A stretch of DNA of 64,000 nt, from the NCBI RefSeq assembly GCF_036173105.1, contig NZ_CP108053.1, forward strand, positions 6,820,001 through 6,884,000, in the 5' to 3' direction. Of the stretch, positions 32,505-41,146 are shown piece after piece (position 1 is the first letter of the stretch; each line of letters begins with the position of its first letter). Made by a program: the position numbers and the translations under genes. Under the pieces are notes generated by a model. The model was not told the DNA's origin. It did no database searches and saw only the letters and a program-made list of their open reading frames with translations. The stretch is from Streptomyces sp. NBC_00287 (GTDB lineage: Bacteria; Actinomycetota; Actinomycetes; Streptomycetales; Streptomycetaceae).

Positions 32505-33353
32505 TTACTGAACGATGTTCCCGATCTTCGGGGCGGGCTCGTTCTTGTAGTCGGCCGGGCCGAAGTTGTCCGTGACGGCCTTCTCCCAGGCGCCGTCGCC
32601 GAACATCTTCTCCAGCGCGTCGTTGATCTTGTTCACGGTCTCGGTGTCGCCCTTCTTGACGCCGACGCCGTAGTTCTCGTTGCTCAGCTTCAGGCCGGCG
32701 AGCTTGAACTGGCCCTTGTACTGGTCCTGCGCGGCGAAGCCGGCGAGGATCGAGTCGTCGGTGGTCACGGCGTCGACGGCGCCGCTCTGCAGACCGGCGA
32801 TGCACTCGGAGTACGTGCCGTACTCCTTCAGCTGGGCCTTCGGGGCGATCTCGTCCTTGACGTTCTGCGCCGAGGTCGAGCCGGTGACCGAGCAGAGCTT
32901 CTTGCCGTTGAGGTCCGTGGCCTCGGTGATGTCGGAGTCAGCCTTGACCAGCAGGTCCTGGTGGGCCAGCAGGTACGGGCCGGCGAAGTCGACCTTCTCC
33001 TTGCGCTCGTCGGTGATCGAGTAGGTGGCGGCGATGAAGTCGACGTCACCACGGGCGAGCGCGTTCTCGCGGTCGGCGCTCTTGGTCTCGATGAACTCGA
33101 TCTGGTTCGGCTCGTAGCCGAGCTCCCCCGCCACGTACGTGGCGACGTCCACGTCGAAGCCGGAGAAGGAACCGTCGGGCTCCTTCAGGCCCAGACCGGG
33201 CTGGTCGTACTTGATGCCGACCTTGATCTTGTCGCCGCCCCCGGAGCCGGTGTCGGCGCTGTCGCTGCCGTTGTCGTCGCCACCACAGGCGGTCGCGGTG
33301 AGGGAGAGGACGAACGCAGCGGCCGCCGCGGCGGTGACCTTGCGGAGCTTCAT
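32505..33353 (-). CDS. gluB: Glutamate-binding lipoprotein GluB
   Basis: A 282-residue extracellular binding protein. The signal peptide MKLRKVTAAAAAAFVLSLTA ends in a lipobox at TATAC-GG, followed by a Gly/Ser/Asp-rich linker. The SBP_bac_3 domain has IKYDQPGLGLKEPDGSFSGF, DVDVATYVAGELGY, AATYSITDERKEKVDFAGPY and KLCSVTGSTSAQNV. ATG 33353 has AAGGA nine bases upstream; ATG 33362 is too close to it. It delivers glutamate to GluCD. Confidence 0.94.
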   Translation of the reverse strand: MKLRKVTAAAAAAFVLSLTATACGGDDNGSDSADTGSGGGDKIKVGIKYDQPGLGLKEPDGSFSGFDVDVATYVAGELGYEPNQIEFIETKSADRENALARGDVDFIAATYSITDERKEKVDFAGPYLLAHQDLLVKADSDITEATDLNGKKLCSVTGSTSAQNVKDEIAPKAQLKEYGTYSECIAGLQSGAVDAVTTDDSILAGFAAQDQYKGQFKLAGLKLSNENYGVGVKKGDTETVNKINDALEKMFGDGAWEKAVTDNFGPADYKNEPAPKIGNIVQ

Positions 33354-33433
33354 GGTGAACATCCTTTGTCTGGTGAAGAGATGCGAGCCGTCAGTGCGGG
33401 TGACGCAGGGGCGTGCGAGGCGTCGGTGCGTCG

Positions 33434-34210
33434 TCAGTGATGCAGGATCTTGGACAGGAAGTCCTTGGCGCGGTCGCTGCGAGGGTTGCTGAAGAACTGG
33501 TCCGGCACAGCCTCTTCGACGATTCGCCCGTCCGCCATGAACACCACTCGATTGGCGGCCGAACGAGCGAAGCCCATCTCATGGGTCACGACGATCATGG
33601 TCATGCCGTCCCGGGCGAGCTGCTGCATGACCTCCAGCACCTCATTGATCATTTCCGGGTCGAGGGCCGAGGTCGGCTCGTCGAAGAGCATGACCTTGGG
33701 GTCCATCGCCAGGGCGCGTGCGATGGCCACGCGCTGTTGCTGGCCGCCGGAGAGCTGAGCGGGGTACTTGTCCGCCTGGTTGGCCACACCCACCCGGTCG
33801 AGCAGTTTGCGGGCCTTCTCCTCGGCCTTCTTCTTGTCGGTCTTGCGGACCTTGATCTGGCCCAGCATGACGTTTTCGAGCACGGTCTTGTGCGCGAAGA
33901 GATTGAACGACTGGAAGACCATGCCGACGTCGGCGCGCAGCCGGGCCAGCTCCTTGCCCTCGTCGGGCAGTGGTTTGCCGTCGATGACGATCGTCCCCGA
34001 GTCGATCGTCTCCAGGCGGTTGATGGCGCGGCACAGGGTGGACTTCCCGGACCCGGAGGGCCCGATGACCACGACGACCTCGCCGCGCGCGATCGTCAGG
34101 TCGATCTCCTGGAGCACGTGCAACGCGCCGAAATGCTTGTTGACACTCTTCAGGACGACCAGGTCGCCGGTCGCGGCCACATCTTCCTTGGCCACCGATA
34201 CTTCGGTCAT
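33434..34210 (-). CDS. gluA: Glutamate ABC transporter ATPase GluA
   Basis: A 258-residue ATPase with Walker A GPSGSGKST, Q-loop FQSFNLFAHKTVLENV, signature LSGGQQQRVAIARALA, Walker B VMLFDEPTSALD and switch His in VVTHEMGFAR. A 15-residue polar N-terminal extension precedes the domain. It is the first gene of gluABCD and would be read from a promoter in the 34211-34500 divergent spacer. Confidence 0.95.
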   Translation of the reverse strand: MTEVSVAKEDVAATGDLVVLKSVNKHFGALHVLQEIDLTIARGEVVVVIGPSGSGKSTLCRAINRLETIDSGTIVIDGKPLPDEGKELARLRADVGMVFQSFNLFAHKTVLENVMLGQIKVRKTDKKKAEEKARKLLDRVGVANQADKYPAQLSGGQQQRVAIARALAMDPKVMLFDEPTSALDPEMINEVLEVMQQLARDGMTMIVVTHEMGFARSAANRVVFMADGRIVEEAVPDQFFSNPRSDRAKDFLSKILHH

Positions 34211-34436
34211 CGCTCTCAGGCTCCGTCCTCCTCGGTTTCGGAGGACACTAATAACCGTATCCGACCTGCGTCATTAGTCCTGAGGGGAATTTGAGCATCA
34301 CGATCCGGTAGCAATCAGACACGTGTCGTAGCACTTGCGAGCTGGGCGCGTACCGGCTGGGTAACGACAAGCCCCGCACAACCGGAACCCACTTGACGGC
34401 GTCGGCATCCATCGGCGTGACTTCAGTGCGTGCACG

Positions 34437-34460
34437 CGCGCGTGCACGCATTGTGTGTAC
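34437..34460 (+). promoter_or_regulatory. Perfect 24-bp palindrome upstream of a response regulator
   Basis: TGCGTGCACGCG followed directly by its reverse complement CGCGTGCACGCA. It contains two overlapping GTGCAC cores. It lies 40 bases before the OmpR-family regulator at 34501, just before a TTGTGT-16-TACGGC sequence, so it may be the operator for autoregulation or for the divergent glu operon. Confidence 0.55.
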
Positions 34461-34500
34461 TTGGGTCACCCATACGGCCGATGAACAGGAGGGGGACGGG

Positions 34501-35190
34501 ATGAGACTGCTCCTCGTCGAGGACGACAACCATGTCGCCGCCGCCCTGTCAGCGGTGTTGGCGCGACACGGCTTCGACGTCACGCATGCCCGCAGCGGCG
34601 AGGAGGCCCTGCAGGCGCTCGTCCCGGAGGGTCCCGGCTTCGGTGTCGTCCTGCTCGACCTGGGCCTGCCCGACCAGGACGGCTACGAGGTCTGCGGCAA
34701 GATCCGCAAGCGCACCAGCACCCCGGTGATCATGGTCACCGCCCGCTCCGACGTACGCTCCCGCATCCACGGGCTCAACCTCGGCGCCGACGACTATGTG
34801 GTCAAGCCGTACGACACCGGCGAGCTGCTCGCCCGGATCCATGCCGTCAGCCGGCGCTCTGTCCACGAGGACGACGCCGGGGCCGGCGGCGACACCGTGC
34901 TGCGGCTCGGCTCCGTGCACATCGAACTGCCCACCCGGCAGGTCAGCGTGGACGGCTCGGTCGTCCAGCTGACCCGCAAGGAGTTCGATCTGCTGGCCCT
35001 GCTCGCCCAGCGGCCCGGCGTGGTCTTCCGCCGGGAGCAGATCATCAGCGAGGTGTGGCGGACCAGCTGGGAGGGGACCGGACGCACCCTGGAGGTCCAT
35101 GTGGCCTCCCTCAGGGCCAAGCTGCGGATGCCGGCCCTGATCGAGACCGTGCGTGGGGTCGGCTACCGGCTCGTCGCCCCGGCCGCCTAG
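34501..35190 (+). CDS. OmpR-family response regulator
   Basis: A 229-residue regulator: receiver domain (LLLVEDDNHV, phospho-Asp in VVLLDLGLPDQDGYE, Lys in YVVKPYDTGEL) and a C-terminal winged helix (RQVSVDGSVVQLTRKEFDLL, TLEVHVASLRAKL, VRGVGYRLV). GGAGGGGG precedes the ATG. The kinase gene follows nine bases after its stop. It is divergent from gluA, an arrangement that suggests control of glutamate uptake or its own TAXI neighbour; this is inference. Confidence 0.93.
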   Translation: MRLLLVEDDNHVAAALSAVLARHGFDVTHARSGEEALQALVPEGPGFGVVLLDLGLPDQDGYEVCGKIRKRTSTPVIMVTARSDVRSRIHGLNLGADDYVVKPYDTGELLARIHAVSRRSVHEDDAGAGGDTVLRLGSVHIELPTRQVSVDGSVVQLTRKEFDLLALLAQRPGVVFRREQIISEVWRTSWEGTGRTLEVHVASLRAKLRMPALIETVRGVGYRLVAPAA

Positions 35191-35199
35191 CGGGTACGG

Positions 35200-36591
35200 G
35201 TGCGCACTCGACTCCTCCCGCTGCTCATCGTCCTGATGGCGGCCGTACTGCTGGCGCTCGGGGTGCCGCTCGCCGTCAGCCTGGCCGCCGCCCAGCAGCA
35301 GAAGGTGGTCGTCGACCGGATCGACGACACGGCGTACTTCGCGGCCATGGCCCGGTCCGTCATGGACACCCCCGAGGGACCGCGCGACGAGGGCCGCACC
35401 CTGAGCCGGGAGCTGGAGAGCTACTACGGCGTCTACGGCATCCGGGCGGGCGTCTTCCTGCCGGGCGACACGCCGCTGGCCAACGCGCCGCAGACCTGGT
35501 TCCTGCCCGAGTCGGGCGAGGTGCGCGACGCCTTCGAGGAGGCCCTGCTCAGCCGGCGCAGCCACGATCCGCAGCAGGTGTGGCCCTGGCAGCGGAACCG
35601 TCTCGTCGTCGCCTCACCGGTCGTCCGGGACGGCGATGTCGTCGCGGTCGTCGTCACCGACTCGCCCACCGGGGAGATGCGCTCGCGGATCCTGTACGGC
35701 TGGATGGTCATCGCCGCCGGTGAGGTCGCCGCGATGCTGCTCGCCGTCGGCGCCGCGCTGCGGCTCACCGGCTGGGTGCTCCGTCCCGTACGTGTCCTGG
35801 ACGCCACCACCCACGCCATCGCGAGCGGCGCCCTGAAGTCCCGGGTCGCGGCGGCCGGGGGACCACCGGAACTCAGACGCCTGGCCCGGTCGTTCAACGA
35901 GATGGCGGACAACGTGGAGGACGTGCTGGAGCAGCAGCGCGCCTTCGTCGCCGACGCCTCCCACCAGCTGCGCAACCCGCTCTCCGCGTTGCTGCTGCGC
36001 ATCGAACTGCTCGCCCTCGAACTGCCGGAGGGCAACGAGGAGATCGCCTCGGTCCAGGCCGAGGGCAAGCGTCTGGCCGAGGTCCTGGACGACCTGCTGG
36101 ACCTGGCGCTCGCCGAGCACACCGCGGCCGATCTGCGGCTCACCGACATCGGGGCGCTGACCGCCGAGCGGGTCGCCGCCTGGTCGCCGACGGCCGAGGC
36201 GAAGGGCGTCGAGCTGACCGGGGACTGCCCGGCCACGACCGCGTGGGTCGACCCGGTGGCGCTGTCGTCCGCGCTGGACGCGGTGATCGACAACGCGGTG
36301 AAGTTCACCCCGGAGGGCGAGCGGGTCGAGGTGGCGGTCGCGTCCAACGGCGGCACCGCGACCGTCGTGGTCGCCGACCAGGGGCCCGGCCTCACCGACG
36401 AGGAACTGGCCCGCGTCGGCGACCGCTTCTGGCGCAGCGGCCGCCATCAGAACGTCAAGGGGTCCGGCCTCGGCCTGTCCATCTCCCGGGCGCTGCTCTC
36501 GGCGGGCGGCGGGTCGATCGCGTACGCGCATCAGGAGCCGCACGGTCTGCGGGTGACGGTGCGGGTGCCCAGGAGCGGGCCTACGGCTTGA
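35200..36591 (+). CDS. Membrane sensor histidine kinase
   Basis: A 463-residue kinase partner of the upstream regulator. An N-terminal helix (LLIVLMAAVLLALGVPLAV) and a second near residue 180 (GWMVIAAGEVAAMLLAVGAA) frame an extracytoplasmic sensor of about 135 residues. HAMP, HisKA (FVADASHQLRNPLSALLLRI) and HATPase (DNAVKFTPEGE, DQGPGLTDEEL, GSGLGLSISR) follow. The start is GTG 35200. Its last 11 bases overlap the end of the convergent TAXI gene. Confidence 0.92.
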   Translation: MRTRLLPLLIVLMAAVLLALGVPLAVSLAAAQQQKVVVDRIDDTAYFAAMARSVMDTPEGPRDEGRTLSRELESYYGVYGIRAGVFLPGDTPLANAPQTWFLPESGEVRDAFEEALLSRRSHDPQQVWPWQRNRLVVASPVVRDGDVVAVVVTDSPTGEMRSRILYGWMVIAAGEVAAMLLAVGAALRLTGWVLRPVRVLDATTHAIASGALKSRVAAAGGPPELRRLARSFNEMADNVEDVLEQQRAFVADASHQLRNPLSALLLRIELLALELPEGNEEIASVQAEGKRLAEVLDDLLDLALAEHTAADLRLTDIGALTAERVAAWSPTAEAKGVELTGDCPATTAWVDPVALSSALDAVIDNAVKFTPEGERVEVAVASNGGTATVVVADQGPGLTDEELARVGDRFWRSGRHQNVKGSGLGLSISRALLSAGGGSIAYAHQEPHGLRVTVRVPRSGPTA

Positions 36592-37576
36592 CCGAGCGGT
36601 AGTAGCGCCGGGCGCCCTCGTGCAGCGGGAGGGGGTCGGTGTAGATCGCGGTGCGGACGTCGACCAGTTGGGCGGAGTGGACGTGGGCGCCGATGCCGTC
36701 ACGGCTGTCGAGCACGGTCCGGGTCAGCCACTCGGTGAGCCGGGGGTCGAGGTCCTTGCGGGTCACGAGCAGGTTGGACACGGCCATCGTGGCGACCGTG
36801 GAGCCGTTCTGGATGGTCTTGTAGGCCGATTCCGGCATGTTGGTGGCCCGGTAGTAGCGGGTGGCGCCGCCCTGGGCGTGCACCTTGGCGACCAGATCCG
36901 TGTTGATCGGCACGAACCGGAAGGTGGAGGTCTCGGCGATCTCCCGCAGCCCGCGCGTGGGCAGTCCGCCCGACCAGAAGAACGCGTCGAGGTCCCGCCC
37001 CAGGAGCTTCGGGCCGGTGTCGATGCCGTCCGAGCGGGGCGTGATGTCCTTCTCCGGGTCGATACCGGCCGCCTCCAGGACCCGGTTGGCGATCAGCCGT
37101 ACACCTGAGTCGGGCAGCCCTATGGCCACCCGCTTGCCCCGCAGATCCGCGACCGACTCGATGTCGGAGTCCGGCGGGACGACGAGCTGCACATAGTCGT
37201 CGTACAGCCGCGCGACCCCGCGCAGCCGGTCGGAGCCGGGCCTGCCGGACAGCTCGTACGTCTCCACCGCGTCGGCCGCTGCGATGGTGAAGTCGGCCTG
37301 GCCGGTCGCCACCCGCTGGACGTTCTGCTGCGATCCGGCGCTGGTCAGCAGCTCCACGTCGAGATCCGGCATGTCCTTGGCGAGCTCGGCGCGCAGCCGT
37401 TCGCCGTACTCGTGGTAGACGCCGGCCCGGGTGCCCGTGCTGAAGGTGATCGTTCCGCTCGGTGGCTCCTCGCCCAGCGGCAGCAGCCACCACAGCAGCA
37501 GCCCGAGCGCGACAAAGCCGGCCACCGCCCCCTGGAGGGCACGGCGCCTGTCGACAGGCGGGAAGAGCGTGGGCAT
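36581..37576 (-). CDS. TAXI-family solute-binding protein, membrane anchored
   Basis: A 331-residue TAXI (TRAP-associated extracytoplasmic immunogenic) protein. One N-terminal helix (GAVAGFVALGLLLWWLLPL) without a lipobox or clear cleavage site suggests an uncleaved anchor. The binding domain has TITFSTGTRAGVYHEYGERL, TSAGSQQNVQRVATGQADF, LRGKRVAIGLPDSGVRLIA and DAFFWSGGLPTRGLREIA. No TRAP permease (DctQM-type) is in the window. Convergent overlap with a histidine kinase suggests it may be the ligand-binding partner of that kinase. The family usually binds glutamate or other carboxylates. Confidence 0.85.
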   Translation of the reverse strand: MPTLFPPVDRRRALQGAVAGFVALGLLLWWLLPLGEEPPSGTITFSTGTRAGVYHEYGERLRAELAKDMPDLDVELLTSAGSQQNVQRVATGQADFTIAAADAVETYELSGRPGSDRLRGVARLYDDYVQLVVPPDSDIESVADLRGKRVAIGLPDSGVRLIANRVLEAAGIDPEKDITPRSDGIDTGPKLLGRDLDAFFWSGGLPTRGLREIAETSTFRFVPINTDLVAKVHAQGGATRYYRATNMPESAYKTIQNGSTVATMAVSNLLVTRKDLDPRLTEWLTRTVLDSRDGIGAHVHSAQLVDVRTAIYTDPLPLHEGARRYYRSVKP

Positions 37577-37636
37577 GCGGGCGATACTGCCAGGCGCTTC
37601 GCCTCCCTGACCAGGGGCGGCGCCTCTCGCCCGCCC

Positions 37637-38863
37637 CTACAGGTCGGCCACCGGAGCCTCCGCTTCCTCGTACGGCCGGGATTCCTCCCGCTTCTGGGCC
37701 GCCGTCCGCCGACCCAGCCACCACATCGCCACCGGCTCCGTGAACCGTGCCGTGAGCGGGCCGACGATGACCAGGATGAGGACGTAGGCCGTGGCCAGGG
37801 GGCCCAGGGACGCCGGTTCTATGCCCGCGCTGACCGCGAGGCCCGCGATGACGATCGAGAACTCGCCGCGGGCCACGAGGGCGCCGCCCGCGCGCCAGCG
37901 GCCCTTCACGGAGATGCCGGCCCGTCGCGCCGCCCAGTAGCCGGTCGCGATCTTCGTGGCCGCTGTGACGACTGCCAGGGCGAGCGCGGGCAGCAGGACC
38001 GGCGGGATGCTCGCCGGGTTGGTGTGCAGTCCGAAGAAGACGAAGAACACCGCGGCGAACAGGTCCCTAAGAGGGCTGAGCAGGGTGTGCGCACCCTCCG
38101 CCACCTCCCCGGACAGGGCGATGCCCACCAGGAACGCCCCCACCGCCGCGGACACCTGGAGCTGCTGCGCGACGCCCGCGACCAGGATGGTCAGGCCCAG
38201 CACCACCAGCAGCAGCTTCTCCGGGTCGTCGCTGGAGACGAAACGGGAGATGACACGGCCGTAGCGGACCGCGACGAACAGGACGAGGCCCGCAGCGCCC
38301 AGCGCGACGGCCAGGGTGACGCTGCCCGCCAGCAGGCCCGCCCCGGCGACCAGCGCGGTGACGATGGGCAGGTACACCGCCATCGCCAGGTCCTCCAGGA
38401 CCAGGACGCTGAGGATGACCGGGGTCTCGCGGTTGCCCACCCGGCCCAGGTCGCCCAGCACCTTCGCGATGACACCGGAGGACGAGATCCAGGTGACGCC
38501 GGCCAGGACGACGGCCGCCACCGGACCCCAGCCGAGCAGCAGCGCCGTCGCCGCGCCCGGGAGGGCGTTGAGCGCGCCGTCGACGAGGCCTGCGGGGTAG
38601 TGGGCCTTGAGGTTGGTGACCAGATCGCCGGCCGTGTACTCGAGGCCCAGCATCAGCAGGAGCAGGATGACGCCGATCTCCGCGCCCGCCGCGATGAACT
38701 CCTCACTCGCCCCGAGCGGCAGCAGCCCGCCCTCGCCGAAGGCGAGACCGGCGAGCAGATACAGCGGGATCGGGGAGAGCCGGAAGCGGGCGGCGGCCCG
38801 GCCGAGCAGACCGAGGCCCAGGATGATCGAACCGAACTCGATCAGCAGGATGCCGGAGTGCAC
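37637..38863 (-). CDS. KhtU-type cation/proton antiporter (CPA2 family)
   Basis: A 408-residue antiporter with 11-13 helices, beginning IEFGSIILGLGLLGRAAARF. Family motifs are LLLLMLGLEYTAGDL, GVTWISSSGVIAKVLGDLGR and ILSVLVLEDLAMAVYLPIV (the two essential acidic sites), and FFVFFGLHTNP. The C-terminal tail is short and acidic with no TrkA-N domain. That regulatory part is supplied by the gene just upstream (four bases apart), as in KhtT-KhtU pairs that expel K+ at high pH. Confidence 0.9.
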   Translation of the reverse strand: MHSGILLIEFGSIILGLGLLGRAAARFRLSPIPLYLLAGLAFGEGGLLPLGASEEFIAAGAEIGVILLLLMLGLEYTAGDLVTNLKAHYPAGLVDGALNALPGAATALLLGWGPVAAVVLAGVTWISSSGVIAKVLGDLGRVGNRETPVILSVLVLEDLAMAVYLPIVTALVAGAGLLAGSVTLAVALGAAGLVLFVAVRYGRVISRFVSSDDPEKLLLVVLGLTILVAGVAQQLQVSAAVGAFLVGIALSGEVAEGAHTLLSPLRDLFAAVFFVFFGLHTNPASIPPVLLPALALAVVTAATKIATGYWAARRAGISVKGRWRAGGALVARGEFSIVIAGLAVSAGIEPASLGPLATAYVLILVIVGPLTARFTEPVAMWWLGRRTAAQKREESRPYEEAEAPVADL

Positions 38864-38867
38864 CGGT

Positions 38868-39353
38868 TCACTCCCGCCCGAGTATCGACGCGGCGGCGTC
38901 CACGCCTTCGCGGGTGCCGATGACGATCAGGGTGTCACCGCCCACCAGCCGGAAGTCCGGAGCCGGGGACGGGATGGCCTCGGCCCGGCGCAGCACCGCC
39001 ACCACGGAGGCACCCGTCTCGGTGCGCATCCGGGTGTCGCCCAGCAGCCGTCCGTTCCAGCGCGAGGTCGCGGCCACCTCGATCCGCTCCGCGACCAGGC
39101 CCAGGTCGGTGGTGTAGAGCAGGCTGGCACTGTGATGGGACGGCTTCAGCGCGTCGATCAGCGAGTCCGCCTCCGGTCCTGTCAGCCGCAGGGACTGCAG
39201 GCAGGAGTCGGGATCGTCGGCCCGGTACACATTCACCGTGCGGCCCCCGTCGCGGTGTGCCACCACGGACAGATGGCGGTGTTCCCGTGTCACGAGGTCG
39301 TACTGGACCCCGATACCGGGCAGCGGCGTCGCCCTCAGACGTGGAGCTGACAC
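38868..39353 (-). CDS. KhtT-like TrkA-C regulatory subunit of the antiporter
   Basis: A 161-residue protein with an N-terminal KhtT-type domain (PLPGIGVQYDLVTREHRHLS) and a C-terminal RCK_C/TrkA-C domain (DFRLVGGDTLIVIGTREGVD). KhtT gates KhtU in response to nucleotide and pH. The start at GTG 39353 follows GAGGGG eight bases upstream; frames further upstream overlap the divergent kinase gene. Confidence 0.88.
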   Translation of the reverse strand: MSAPRLRATPLPGIGVQYDLVTREHRHLSVVAHRDGGRTVNVYRADDPDSCLQSLRLTGPEADSLIDALKPSHHSASLLYTTDLGLVAERIEVAATSRWNGRLLGDTRMRTETGASVVAVLRRAEAIPSPAPDFRLVGGDTLIVIGTREGVDAAASILGRE

Positions 39354-39428
39354 GTTTCTTCCCCTCGCTCTTGGTGATCGTTCCAACGGCTCGGTCGGCA
39401 TGCTGCCAGCCCCCCGTACGGTGGCGAT

Positions 39429-40445
39429 ATGGGTGTCAGCACGGATATACGCGATCGGACTCGAACATCGACGCTGGTGACGGCGGTGCCCCGGAGAGCC
39501 GGAAGGAGTCGGAACGCGCCCGTGTCCCTGTTCTGGCGGATCTTCTCGCTCAACGCCGTCGGCCTGGTCGTGGCCGCCGCCCTGCTGCTGGGCCCGGTCA
39601 CCGTCTCCACGCCGATCCTGCCCGCCGAGGCGCTGGTCGTGGTCGCGGGCCTCGCGCTGCTGCTGGCCGCCAACGCTGTCGTGCTGCAGCTCGGCCTCGC
39701 CCCACTGCACCGGCTCGGCCGGGCCATGGCCGCCGCCGACCTGCTGCGCCCCGGAGCCCGAGCGGTGGTCGCGGGACCGGCGGAGACGGCCGAGCTGATC
39801 ACGACGTACAACACGATGCTCGACCGGCTCCAGAGCGAGCGGGCCGCCGGGGCCGCTCGGGCGCTGTCCGCGCAGGAGCGGGAACGGCAGCGGATCGCAC
39901 GGGAGTTGCACGACGAGGTCGGCCAGACGCTGACCGCCGTGCTGCTCCAGCTCAAGCGGGTCGCCGACCGGGCGCCCGAGGAGCTGCGCGAGGAGGTGGG
40001 CCAGGCGCAGGAGGCCACCCGGGCCGGTCTCGACGAGATCCGGCGAATCGCCCGCCGATTGCGCCCGGGCGTCCTGGAGGAACTCGGCCTGGCCAGCGCC
40101 CTGCGCTCACTAGCCGCCGAGTTCACCACACACGGCCTGACCGTACGCCACCACATCCCCGCCGAACTTCCCCCGCTCACCGAGGAGTTGGAACTCGTGC
40201 TCTACCGGGTCGCCCAGGAGGGCCTGACCAACACCGCCCGGCACGCGGGCGCCGACCGCGCGGAGATCAGGCTCGAGACCCTCTCCCACGGCGTCGAACT
40301 CGTCGTAGGCGACAACGGCAAGGGGCTCGGGGCGGCGCCGGACGGGTCGGGGATCCGCGGGATGCGGGAGCGGGCGCTGCTGGTGGGGGCGGAGCTCTCC
40401 GTCGGCCCCGGTCAGGAGATACGGCTGCGGGTGGGCGGTCGCTGA
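39429..40445 (+). CDS. NarL-type sensor histidine kinase
   Basis: A 338-residue kinase of the HisKA_3 class: two hydrophobic segments (SLNAVGLVVAAALLLGPVTV, LVVVAGLALLLAANAVVLQL), HAMP-like linker, dimerisation block with the phospho-His in RQRIARELHDEVGQTLTAVL, and HATPase (YRVAQEGLTNTARHAGA, VGDNGKGLG, GIRGMRERA). The very short loop between the helices suggests intramembrane sensing, often of envelope stress. It overlaps its regulator by one base and diverges from the khtTU pair. Confidence 0.92.
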   Translation: MGVSTDIRDRTRTSTLVTAVPRRAGRSRNAPVSLFWRIFSLNAVGLVVAAALLLGPVTVSTPILPAEALVVVAGLALLLAANAVVLQLGLAPLHRLGRAMAAADLLRPGARAVVAGPAETAELITTYNTMLDRLQSERAAGAARALSAQERERQRIARELHDEVGQTLTAVLLQLKRVADRAPEELREEVGQAQEATRAGLDEIRRIARRLRPGVLEELGLASALRSLAAEFTTHGLTVRHHIPAELPPLTEELELVLYRVAQEGLTNTARHAGADRAEIRLETLSHGVELVVGDNGKGLGAAPDGSGIRGMRERALLVGAELSVGPGQEIRLRVGGR

Positions 40446-41098
40446 TGGCCGCGCCGATCCGGGTGCTCCTCGCCGACGACCACACCCTGGTCCGCCGGGG
40501 CGTCCGGCTCATCCTCGACGGTGAGCCGGATCTGGAGGTCGTCGCCGAGGCCGCCGACGGTGCCGAGGCGGTCGCGCTGGCCCGGTCCCACGAGGTCGAT
40601 CTGGCCGTGCTGGACATCGCCATGCCGCGGATGACCGGCCTCCAGGCGGCCCGGGAGCTCTCCCGGCGACTGCCGGACCTCAGGATCCTGATCCTCACCA
40701 TGTACGACAACGAGCAGTACTTCTTCGAGGCGCTGAAGGCGGGCGCGGGCGGATATGTGCTCAAGTCCGTCGCCGACCGCGATCTGGTCGAGGCGTGCCG
40801 GGCGGCCGTACGCGATGAGCCGTTCATCTATCCAGGTGCCGAACGGGCCCTGGTCCGCTCGTACTTGGAGCGGCTGCACGGTGGTGACCGGCTGCCGGAG
40901 CGGCCCGTGACCGAGCGCGAGGAGGAGATACTCAAGCTGGTCGCCGAGGGATACACCTCGAAGGAGATCGGTGAGTTGCTCTTCATCAGCGCGAAGACCG
41001 TCGAGCGGCATCGGGCCAATCTGCTGCAGAAGCTGGGGGTGCGGGGCCGGCTGGAGCTGACGCGGTACGCGATACGGGCCGGACTCATCGAGCCTTGA
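40445..41098 (+). CDS. NarL/FixJ-family response regulator
   Basis: A 217-residue regulator with receiver (VLLADDHTLVRRGVR, phospho-Asp in LAVLDIAMPRMTGLQ, Lys in YVLKSVADRDL) and LuxR-type HTH (TEREEEILKLVAEGYTSKEIGE, SAKTVERHRANLLQKLGV). The ATG overlaps the last base of the kinase stop (TGATG), so both are coupled. Confidence 0.94.
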   Translation: MAAPIRVLLADDHTLVRRGVRLILDGEPDLEVVAEAADGAEAVALARSHEVDLAVLDIAMPRMTGLQAARELSRRLPDLRILILTMYDNEQYFFEALKAGAGGYVLKSVADRDLVEACRAAVRDEPFIYPGAERALVRSYLERLHGGDRLPERPVTEREEEILKLVAEGYTSKEIGELLFISAKTVERHRANLLQKLGVRGRLELTRYAIRAGLIEP

Positions 41099-41146
41099 GA
41101 CGCAGGTATGGACTAAGGCCGAGCGCAGCGCCATCATGACGCTGCC

